From contig JAUJPP010000005.1 in assembly GCA_030562195.1 (NCBI GenBank), positions 4,894,826 through 4,958,825 of the forward strand: a stretch of DNA of 64,000 bases, read 5' to 3'. Position numbers and translations under genes: made by a program. The stretch comes from Nipponacmea schrenckii (lineage: Eukaryota; Mollusca; Gastropoda; Lottiidae). The notes under the pieces were generated by a model. It did not search any database, had not been told where the DNA came from, and saw nothing but the letters and a program-made list of their open reading frames with translations. Below are positions 35,599-46,000 of this stretch, in pieces (within the stretch, counting starts at the first letter, position 1; the number at the start of each line of letters is the position of its first letter).

Positions 35599-38500
35599 AT
35601 GGCGACCCAAATTAATTTTGAGGGTAAAATCAATAATAATTAATAATTTCATCACGTTTTATTCAATATTTCTTAATGATTGTCATTAAAATAATTAATG
35701 AACCGATTCTCTTCAGGAATGGAACATTTCATGGACATCGAACCTATGGATCCTTGCTACCAGTTGACAATGTGCGTTGATAAAACGGTGTCTGGAATTT
35801 GCATAATTCTAATACCAACTCAGCGTTTTATTGTATAGCATTACTATTTTCATTGTAGAGGCTCGAACAATCCTGAAGAAGATGAGAGAAGAACAAGTTA
35901 GAGATGGAGATATGGTTGTCAAATTATGGGAAGGTTTTGTCATTCACCAATCACACAAACTTGGTGATGAGTGTAAGTAATGAAGATTTAGTTTAGCAAT
36001 GCCTGGATTTAGTCTATATATTGTCTTATGTCCATTCATTTGATCCACAATACTTAATTGTTGAGGAAGTGATATTGCCAATGTAGGAAAGGAATGACTT
36101 CAAACCAACTGTAGGGTAATTCTTTTGCTGAAATGCTCCATAATCTAATCCTTTTTTTTAGTGTGGCTAGTGTATGAACAAGTATGTATAGCAGCTCTGG
36201 ACTGTCAACGCTTAGATTTAGCAGAGGTTTGTTGGACATTTGTTATAAACTTAACAGTTCTGCAATAAAAAAACTAAAGAAACTTGGACCTGATGCTCTT
36301 CAAAATTAAAAAAATTTATACAAAAACAAGTAAAAAATCCCTTCATTGTTTGCAATAGTCAGCATTTGCTGGAAGCCAAAGGTTAACTTGTCATCTATAA
36401 ACCAACCAACCAAAATCCCTTCATAGCAAGGTAGAAAGATTTTATAAGCACAATATTTATATGATTTAGCTTGAAATTCTTCATAGACTTTTGTGTATTA
36501 TTATAGGAGTGTATAGAAGCATTGAAATATAAGTTCACTGATAGTATGAGGGTTGAAAGGCTAAGAGGAATGCTATATGAGGCTGATGGTAGATTTAATA
36601 AAGCTGATAAGCTATATTCAGATATTGTAGAAAAAGACCCTACCAATATGGTGAGTGAGATTATAATCTTCAAATGACATTTGGAATTAGGTAGAACATT
36701 AGATAAATAAAACAGATTGCTAAAGGTTAAAGAAAGAAGTAGTATATTTATAATAGTGGTCTTATTTATCTAATACTTAGATAGTATTTCAAATTATTGT
36801 ATTGCTTGTTAACGATTGCTGTATGTGAATTGATACATAGACAAAATTTTAAAAAGGGGCTAGCTTGTTAATTAATTTACCTTATTTCTATAATAATTGA
36901 AAGCATATAAATATAGCTAATTTGATAAAAAAAATGGATAAAGAGTTGATTTATAAACATTTTGTTGTATTTTACAGATTGCTAGAAAGAGACAAGTGGC
37001 TATTTTAAAAGCTCAGGGTAAAACAGCGGAGGCTATACAGAAACTGAATGAATACCTCAAAAAGTAGGTATTCTTTATTCTTGCAAACATTTAGATAGCT
37101 ATAGATTAAACAGGGCTGTCATTCAAGCTTAGACTAGCCCTTGATTCTTCCATTTAGTTGGATAGTAGACAGATATTTGTATATTTAGAATGCTCTATGG
37201 ACTGTTTATTTCTGACCTATATTTAATTGAAGATGTATGACAGACTAAGTTTTTATTTAATCGTAGATGTATGACAGACTATATATTTTGTTTAATTGTA
37301 GATTTATGACGGACTATGAATCCTGGATGGAGTTATGTGATCTGTATTTATCAGAGTTTGATTATTTTAATGCTGCCTTCTGTTTGGAAGAAGTCATCAT
37401 GTCGAACCCTCATAATCATTTATTTCACCAAAAATACGCAGAGGTAAGTGAGAAGGGATGATCCTCGGATATCTAGAGGCATTTTAATGGAATTGCAGGA
37501 ACCACAGACATCTGATTGAAAATTAGAATGATGAAATCGATGCTATAAGTGTCCCTGATACATTATCTTTAATATTATGGTTATTATTTGTTTTAGATAA
37601 GATTTACAATGGGTGGATCTGATAATATGGAACTAGCTAGAAGTTACTTTGCTCAAGCTGTGAGACTGAATCCTAACAATGTCCGAGCTTTATATGGTGT
37701 ATTATTGGTAAGATAGCCACTTTTATTTCTTTTATCCTATCTTTTATATCCTTCTTTTTAATCCTATCTTTTTATATCCTATATAAACTGATGATGACAA
37801 TGTAAATTGTTGAAACATTGTATACAACAAAACTCAGGAGTAGAATACTATATAAACTGATGATGACAATGTAAATTGTAGAAACATTGTGTACAATAAA
37901 ACTCAGGAGTAGTATACTATATAAACTGATGATGACAATGTAAATTGTAGAAACATTGTGTACAATAAAACTCAGGAGTAGAATACTATATAAACTGATG
38001 ATGACAATGTAAATTGTAGAAACGTTGTGTACAATAAAACTAGGAGTAGTATACCATATAAACTGATATACAATGTAAATTGTTGAAACATTGTTACAGA
38101 AAACTCAGGAGTAGAATACTATATAAACTGATGATACAATGTAAATTGTAGAAACGTTGTGTACAAAAAACTCAGGAGTAGATACTATATAAACTGATGA
38201 TGACAACGTAAATTGTAGAAACGTTGTGTATAATAAAACTCAGGAGTAGTATATCATATAAACTGATAATTACAATGTAAATTGTTGAAACATTGTGTAC
38301 AATATATCACTGACCTCAAAACATAAGTAATGTTGACCAATTGTTTGAATGTAATATTTTACAGGCCTCTACCAACCTAGCTACGGTATTCAGTAAAGGG
38401 AGTAAAGATAAACAAATTAATGCTAGGTATGCTTCATGGGCTGAAGAACAACTTACTGTCAAATATAAGGTGTGTAATTTATAGTAATTTCTGATGCGTC

Positions 38501-39213
38501 TTTAGGCAGTAGGCAACAAATCTTGGTACCTGTAGAGCTCTTTGATGTGTAGGTTTATGTTAACTTTGATGCGTCTTAGGCAGTAGGCAACAAACCGTGG
38601 TACCTGTAGAGCTCTTTGATGTGTAGGTTTATGTTAACTTTCTGATGCGTCTTTAGGCAGTAGGCAACAAACCGTGGTACCTGTAGAGCTCTTTGATGTG
38701 TAGGTTTATGTTAACTTTTGATGCGTCTTTAGGCAGTAGGCAACAAACCGTGGTACCTGTAGAGCTCTTTGATGTGTAGGTTTATGTTAACTTTTGATGC
38801 GTCTTTAGGCAGTAGGCAACAAACCGTGACACCTGTAGAGCTTAATAATATACAGCTTTGGCCAGAGGATTTTGGGCTTAAGGGTTAGTTGTTGATGTCA
38901 GTGATGGGCAAATCGTAGGGATATTTCTGAGTTAGAAGGAGTAGACATTAGAATAGTACTTTTCAAATTTCTCTTACACACTCTTAGACTTTACTGAATG
39001 TTGTCAATGATGGGTTTTCTACTGATTTTAAGCTATTAGTTCTTGATTATGTGATTATTTTGTAAGTAATATTATGTGATATAGATTTGTATATATGATT
39101 TACTGTTTATATTTTAGACTGAGACCGGAGAAGAACAGAGATCAGAAACCAAATGTTTAGAATCTTTACGTAAATTATTAGAACTTTCACAATCTACTAT
39201 TTCATCCAATTGA
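35599..39213 (+). CDS. EMC2: ER membrane protein complex subunit 2 (TPR protein)
   Basis: Nine coding exons: 35599-35623, 35859-35972, 36162-36226, 36507-36650, 36978-37063, 37302-37443, 37597-37707, 38365-38469 and 39118-39213, giving 295 residues against about 297 in vertebrates. Diagnostic stretches are [71 protein letters not shown] and [11 protein letters not shown]. The middle of the protein is made of tetratricopeptide repeats. EMC2 is a cytosolic scaffold of the ER membrane complex, which inserts tail-anchored and multi-pass membrane proteins. Exon 1 codes only eight and a third codons (MATQINFE) and joins exon 2 in phase 1. Introns 5, 7 and 8 hold local repeats; intron 5 carries extra copies of the exon 6 acceptor region. 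Confidence 0.95.
37785..38310 (+). repeat. minisatellite, about 65-bp unit, in EMC2 intron 7
   Basis: About eight copies of a unit containing ataaactgatgatgacaat, gtaaattgtagaaacattgt and aaaactcaggagtag; copies near 38040-38170 have small deletions. Confidence 0.88.
38478..38845 (+). repeat. minisatellite, about 78-bp unit, in EMC2 intron 8
   Basis: Five copies of tgatgcgtctttaggcagta, ggcaacaaaccgtggtacct, gtagagctctttgatgtg and taggtttatgttaactt; the last copy is truncated near 38845. Confidence 0.9.
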
Positions 39214-39883
39214 TTTAATCAGACAACAGAGGCATATTGAAAGTTGTAAATATTTTGTATGAAGCGAAAGAACATTTTTTTGCGAGGTTGTACTAAAAAT
39301 CAAAATGTACATTGATAAAAAGAAAAAATTCAAATGGAAGCAGGGGCCTTAATCTCAAGAGCTTACTCAATAAAGAAAAATACAGTATTCTGATTGGATA
39401 ATAAAAATATATTACTCTTTTTAACCAATCAGAGGACTAGATTTTAAAATCAGGCCTCGGAATTTTACAAAAACCAAATTATATATAACGGTGCAATGTT
39501 AAGAATAGTGCTTCAAATGTGTCAGCTGTTTTTTGTTTCCATAAACCTCTCCAATCATATGTATGTTAATAGACTTAGAGTAACCCTTCACTTACTAGTG
39601 TTGGTCATCCAGCATTATTTCTTAGGGGCATTAAAATCAAACTGATAAAATATATTTGTTGAAGAGACTGTGAATAGCTTTTCTAATATAATATTATACA
39701 ATTTAGATAGACCATTCCAGTTTTCAGTCAGACATGCCTGGTAGTATGAGCTATCACAAAGGCCCTTAATTATTATTAGAATGATCGTGTATGTAATTGT
39801 ATGTCACTGTATTTTGGTTCTGTATTTGTGATTGGGACTGATATCATTTTCATTGACTCTGTAGAATTGGTCATTATCATGAA

Positions 39884-39889
39884 AATAAA
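39884..39889 (+). other. polyadenylation signal of EMC2
   Basis: AATAAA about 670 bp after the stop codon, the best candidate before the next gene. Confidence 0.55.
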
Positions 39890-40094
39890 GTAATCAAATG
39901 TGAGTTTCTATAGTTATAAATGTGCATGAATGAATTGCAATGCCTGGTGCTGGCCTAGGGGGGAGGAGGGGGGTGAGGCAGTCATAGACACCCCATGAAT
40001 AAAGATCAATTAATCCAATTTTAGTAGAACGGCCTCAGGACATTTATTGCCCAGTACTGTTTCATTAGAAATATAAAACTAAACTAAACAGAAC

Positions 40095-40100
40095 TTTATT
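40095..40100 (-). other. polyadenylation signal of the ten-finger C2H2 gene
   Basis: AATAAA on the minus strand about 420 bp beyond the stop codon at 40521. Confidence 0.5.
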
Positions 40101-40520
40101 GCCTTGGTCTTCAGTTAAGAGAGTCTACACGGCTACAAATTTTCCTTTCCACCTTTAACATAAGCTGAAAATTTAAAGTGGTAGCATTCTTTTGTACAAT
40201 ATTTGATAAAACTTCTTTCTTAATTTGATTTTACAGTCAACAAGCAAGGTAACTTAACTAATCCACGTAGTGTGAAATACTCTAATCTAATTGGTTACCT
40301 CTCAACTACCTTAATCTCTAATCAATTTTTAAAAAATCTAGTTCGTTATCTGTCATTGAAGATAAGTTCCTTCATTTCGTAAAATCTTTTCCAAGAACTT
40401 TTCACCTGAGTTCCTCGTATTATAAATTAATTTATCGTCATGGTTACTATTTTCAATCACAGACGCTGCCTCACTTTCACTGGAATTATGCGAGTAATCT
40501 TCAATCAAACTCTCTAGTTG

Positions 40521-41756
40521 CTAAGGTTCCGTTGGTTTACATTTGATTGTTGTGAACTCTGTGTTTATCCTTAACCGAGCAGTATTTTCCAGCTCTTCAA
40601 TTTCTTTGAGATCTGGTTTGATATCAATCTGATTTCCGTGTCCATTTGACGTGGGTTGATCTTTATCATTTTGATTAATTTTGATAATTTTATTTTCATG
40701 AATGAATTCAGAGTTACCGTTTAATTCTGTGTCGTCTTCAGAATTAATAAAACTGTCACACACGTCTTCAATTTTGATTTTTTTAATTGGTTTGTCATTG
40801 GGGAAAGCTTCACGACATTTCGTTCGTCTTTTGTGACGTAATAATGAACTGTTTCTAGTAAATGAGGTGCCACAATTAGAACAGAAGTAATCACCTAAAT
40901 CCTGGATTTCGTTAATGATACAAATTTTCAGCAATCGATGCTGCACCAATGACGATCTGTCGTTGAAAAATTTCCCACATTTTTTACACCAATGTGGCTT
41001 CTCTCCTGTATGACGATGAATATGTCTCTGAAGATGGGACATAGTTATAAAGTTTTTATCACAGATGCCACACACAAAAGATCGTTCACCATTATGTGTT
41101 TTCATGTGTTCTAGCAATGTGTCACTGTTTAGGAATGATTGACTGCAAATTTTACACATATGTGCCTTGCTTAAGGTATGTGTTTTCAAATGAGATTGTA
41201 AGGAACCCCTTTGACCAAATGATCTATCACAAACATCACATTTATAAGGTTTTTCTCCTGTGTGTTTTCTCATGTGTCCTTGAAGGTGGTCTGTTTGGGA
41301 AAAACTTCTGTTACATATACCGCATAAATAGGGTCTTTCTCCCGTGTGTGTTCGAATATGTTTTTTCAATCCACCACTTGTAGTAAAGCTCATATCACAA
41401 AGATGACATGAATGAGGTTTTTGACCAGAATGGGTCAGCTTGTGAGTCAATAAATGTTGTTTCTGAATAAAACTCTTTCCACACACATCACATGAAAATG
41501 GCCGCTCTCCTGTATGAATTCTAATATGATTTCTTAGACCGCTACGATTGGAACAGATTTTAAAACAGTATTCACATTTATAAGGAGACTGGCTTTCTTT
41601 ATTGTGGGCTGCACTGTGAGACTTAAAACTTAACACGTCTGGTAAATACTCAAGACAAACATGACATTGAAAATCCATTTCCTCACTTTTGATATCTGTA
41701 TCTGAACTCTTTCCACTGTCTAAAGTTCCTTCTGAGTTCAAATCTTCCATCTCCAT
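40521..41756 (-). CDS. C2H2 zinc-finger protein, ten fingers
   Basis: A single coding exon encodes 411 residues. Ten fingers are visible: finger 1 at about 31-51, fingers 2-8 as a regular 28-residue array from 61 to 249 with TGE(R/K)P-type linkers in most places, then finger 9 (about 257-279) and finger 10 (about 295-317), whose last ligand is Cys rather than His (HRLLKIC, HKRRTKC). An acidic, Ser-rich start (MEMEDLNSEGTLDSG) and a charged tail with the possible nuclear signal KPIKKIKIE flank the array. Such proteins are normally nuclear DNA-binding transcription regulators; target and orthologue cannot be stated. The 5' UTR is split: an acceptor follows a T run at about 41823 and a donor gtaagt lies at 42194-42199. 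The gene is divergent to Staufen. Confidence 0.9.
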   Translation of the reverse strand: MEMEDLNSEGTLDSGKSSDTDIKSEEMDFQCHVCLEYLPDVLSFKSHSAAHNKESQSPYKCEYCFKICSNRSGLRNHIRIHTGERPFSCDVCGKSFIQKQHLLTHKLTHSGQKPHSCHLCDMSFTTSGGLKKHIRTHTGERPYLCGICNRSFSQTDHLQGHMRKHTGEKPYKCDVCDRSFGQRGSLQSHLKTHTLSKAHMCKICSQSFLNSDTLLEHMKTHNGERSFVCGICDKNFITMSHLQRHIHRHTGEKPHWCKKCGKFFNDRSSLVQHRLLKICIINEIQDLGDYFCSNCGTSFTRNSSLLRHKRRTKCREAFPNDKPIKKIKIEDVCDSFINSEDDTELNGNSEFIHENKIIKINQNDKDQPTSNGHGNQIDIKPDLKEIEELENTARLRINTEFTTIKCKPTEP

Positions 41757-42200
41757 CTTTAACTTGTGGATTAATTTGAGCTTTGAAGAAGTTTGTTTAG
41801 TACACTTTTTATTTCCTTGTTATGAACTGAAAAAAAAATTGAAATGCAATGTTTAAGATGATTCAACCATTTAAAGTAAAAAAGAATTCGTAGGCCTAAC
41901 ATTTTCAGAAGTATGAGGAAGAATTGGATACCCTAGTGGCCTAATATTGTCCATTTAAACATCTGTGGCAGTACAATATGGTAGAAGCCAGATGGTACAA
42001 CAGTCGAAACTACAGGTAGGTGCAGGTATTTTGTAATTTGCATATTCAAACAACGTCAACACGACAACAAGCACTTGGCTGTAATTTGAGTAATACCTTT
42101 GCAACTTAGACTACAAATGGAATCTTTTTCATCTAATAAAAATAAATATTACAACAATGTTGAAAGAAGCAACGAAAGTGTAGATTTTCGACCACTTACC

Positions 42201-43080
42201 TCAAATATTGAATAATTCCACCAAAAATATGTAAACAAACCACTCTTTCAAGTTAGAAGGTCAAGGTCTCCCATGTAAATGGTTGAGTCTAAATTTTGGT
42301 CTTGCACTTCTTCTTCCAAATGTGTCTTACTCTTTCTATCGACCTACTAAAACAAGTTTATAAAGATATGTACTGCAATAATTGTTGATAAGATTAAATT
42401 TTTGTAGTAGTTTTCTTGCTTTCGCTGCCCAGTGATGACAAATAAGTATAAGCATCAAAAGGAAAATCTATTTCTTGATTTTAGTTATAGCCATTTTAGG
42501 TCTCGTCTTAACGAGATTTCCTCACGCGCTAGCAGACCAACATGGACGACGTTTAGTCGAAAAATTTTCTTTACTGTTTGCCATTATTCAACTATTTTCT
42601 GCCTTATCTGGGATAAAACTTAAAGCTTAGATTTCAACTTCAAGCCACAATCTTTCATCTTACTCTCCATTTTAGATTAAATTAAAGGTAAACATGGTGA
42701 TTGAAGCCTTTTTATTCAACCGGTTGTGCTAAAAATGTAAACACGACGTAATGTGGCCACCATCACACTATACTATAGGGAATTGCTAAGTATTCACTTT
42801 GGTAGGCCTGGTAAATTATAAGTAAAGGTGTTTGTTGAACCATCTACTCTTTGTCTAGTTTTCATGCATTTCTCTTCTTTCATATCTAGTCTGGAACTTT
42901 GTTTCTGACTCTTGACTTATATTATATAATGCAAAATTTGATAGGCCTATTATACTATTATTCTTATCTTCAGATTTTGACTTGTGTCCCAGATCACGTC
43001 GAAAGAAGAGTTGTGTACGATTTTATTCTGAAGATTTTGGTGTCAAGAGAGATAACTCCAGCTAGAATTAGACAGAGACC
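42201..43080. promoter_or_regulatory. divergent promoter region and Staufen 5' UTR
   Basis: The 5' UTR exon of the minus-strand zinc-finger gene ends at 42200 on its donor side. On the plus strand ttaaag|gtaaac near 42686 could be the donor of a non-coding first Staufen exon, joining an acceptor tcttcag at 42968-42974; the UTR then runs to the Staufen start at 43081. No TATA box is evident. Confidence 0.45.
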
Positions 43081-46000
43081 ATGAATAACATGAACAATAT
43101 GAATTCTATGAATATGAACAACATGCCTGGTAAGTGTCTAATCTGCTTTTGTTTATGTTCCAGGTAAATTCTGAAATTTACGCGCCAACATGTTAGCTTC
43201 TTGGCTATACGTATGTAAATTATGTTTCTTTTTCATTTTAGGAAATCCTCAGCAAATGGGAGGACGTCAACATCATCAAACTATGATGACGCATGGATAT
43301 CCCCAGCAATTATCACAACAGGGAATCCCCGTTTCAGGACCACCTCAAGGGAATCCCCAATACTTGCAGGGATATCCCAACAAACAAATGATGCCTCCTC
43401 AACAAGGAATGCTGACTAATAACATGGTTCTTCATGGCAATATTCAACCTGGTAACTTGCCAACCAATCAAAACAAACAACCAACTGCCATTTTATCCAA
43501 TCAAAACAATCTTCATAAAGGAGCTGGTAATATGTCCAATCAGAATAAAGGGCAACAACCAACAATGGTGCTGCAGAAACCCACTCAAATTTTGACCAAT
43601 CCCAATAATGCATCTCAGTCAGTTATGATGACTAATCAAAAAGTAGCCAATGAAAATGGTAGTAAAGACAGTGAAACGACAACAGCGAGTACCGGTAATA
43701 CAGTGACATCAGAATCTTCGAATAACGTAATTATTAATGAAGGGGAAACAGGAATAAATGTGGCAAACACGAAAGAGAAAACACCGATGTGTCTATTGAA
43801 TGAATTAGCTCGCTATAACAAGGTAGGCCTATTAATTAGTTATGTTACTTTTTATTCTTGTTTGTTTCCTTCATTCTACACTGCATACCTTGGCTTTTCA
43901 CAGCTTAGCCCAGTCTGTTGCAGAAAAGCAATGTATAACTCATCTTCTCTCTGCATAGTTTCTTTATTAGTCCATTCTAAAGCTGACAAAACTGATATCT
44001 ATGTGATACTGTATAGTCTTATTTCAGTAAAATTTTCCTCATTGCACACTGCATAACTTGGCATTCTACATCTTAATAAGTCTAGTCTAGAGCAGAATAT
44101 AGAGAATTTGTGAAACTTGGCCTAATTGCTATGCAGAAAATTCACCTCATTGCTCACTGCACCACTTGGTGATGTATAATACTTAAACCTCCATCATATA
44201 ATATAAAGAATAAGAGACAGATGTAGCTATTTGTTTTGTAGGTCTCACACCAGTACATGTTAGTAGATGAAGAAGGTCCAGCACATCAGAAATTATTCTA
44301 TGTCAAACTAAAACTAGGAGAAGAAGAATATTCAGCTTCGGGTCAGAGTATTAAGAAGGCTCAGCATGCTGTAGCTAGTCTTTCTCTAGAGAAAACAGCC
44401 TTCCCTAAACCACCACCTAAACCTGAGAGATCTTCTGGACGTGGCTGTAAGTTCTTTTCATTGAAGAAGTCACATTGATATTTAAAATTGCTAGTCAATT
44501 ATGGTTCCTTTGGTGCTTTGAATAAGATTATTATGCTTGTTGGGATTATGTTACTATCCCACAGTTACACAGGGTGTAAAACTCGAGATTTCTACCTTCA
44601 GCTAACAGACTGGGTTCTTTTCAAGCTTTGAAATCACATTAATATCTGGATTATTGCCCTGAATTTTAAGATTTTTGATTATAAGATTATTATGCTTGTT
44701 GGGATTATGTTACTATCCCACAGTTAAACAGGGTGTAAAACTCACGTTTTCTACCTTCAGCTAACAGTATAATGCCAACAGTAGAACTGAATGCTGTAGC
44801 TATGAGGAGAGGAGAGGTGGCTAGTTATAAAGCCATTGAACCCAGACACTCTCAATATTATCATCAACCAAACTTTGATTTCCGTGGAATTTACAACCAA
44901 AGGTAGGATCAGGGCTGTTGATTTATAAGAAGTAGCCAGTCATGTCTGATCTGAGATCCAAAATGACTGACTGTAATTTTGGACTGTAGGACACTTACTA
45001 AGCAGTTGACATTAGTGTCCCTGATGCATTTAAAAATTAGACAGAAATGTATCTAAATACTGCTCATTCATGTAAACTAAAGAAACATACAGAAAAATGA
45101 TAATAAAATTTTAATATAAAGATTAAAGAAGCAGGTAGTAAAATGATTGTAAACTCAACATGTTTCAGGTACCGTTATCCAAGACCTACCAGAACTGCCT
45201 ATGTATCTTTAAAAGTTGGACAGAGAGAATTTATTGGAGAAGGTCCAACTCATCAGGCTGCCCGACACACAGCAGCTAATAAAGCTCTACGCATATTAAA
45301 AAATCTGCCTACCCCCACCCCACCAGTTAAACCTGAGGGTGATAGTGAGGAGAAGGAAGATAAAGTTGAACGTAAGCATGGATATAATTTTTATTATGAA
45401 CAAGGGGGCACTCTATTGTCACTTAAAATTGCTTTATTCATATATTATTTTTTCATGTTTACTATTAGAACTTTGTAATTTCAGCATCAGTTGCTCCTGG
45501 TGATGAATTAAAATCAGAAATTAGCCTAGTTCATGAAATTGGTTTAAAAAGGAACATGGCTGTCACCTTTGAGGTATGTTTTTATGATTCTTAAGTGCTC
45601 AGGATATTAAATTTTTGAGAAAGGGAGGGTTTGATTTTCCCAGATGTACAGACCTAATCCTCATCTAATTTCCAAAGACCCTATACAGGATGTAAAACTC
45701 TGTTTAATCTTTATAGGTTATAAAGGAGTCTGGACCACCCCATATGAAGGTATTTATAACGCGTTGTACCGTAGGAGACAAGGTCACAGAAGGAGAAGGT
45801 AACTCTAAAAAACTATCCAAGAAAAAGGCGGCTGAATTGATGTTGGACGAGTTGAAAAAGTTGCCAAATTTACCTAATTCTATTGTGCCAACTCGTAATC
45901 GACCCCCGAGCACTAAGAAGAAGAACAGAAATTTGATTAAGGTGAGATGAAATTTCCCCCCATTGTGCATTGCTCAAGTGAATTAAATGTTGTAATATTG

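Noticed and set aside
35713..35840. Possible extra EMC2 exon after ctcttcag with an ATG ([14 protein letters not shown])
   Set aside because: It has no donor before an in-frame stop, and exon 1 joins the exon at 35859 directly to give a protein matching the EMC2 family.
42543..42556. ATG (atggacgacg) upstream of Staufen
   Set aside because: It stops after four codons; the Staufen start at 43081 joins exon 2 in frame.
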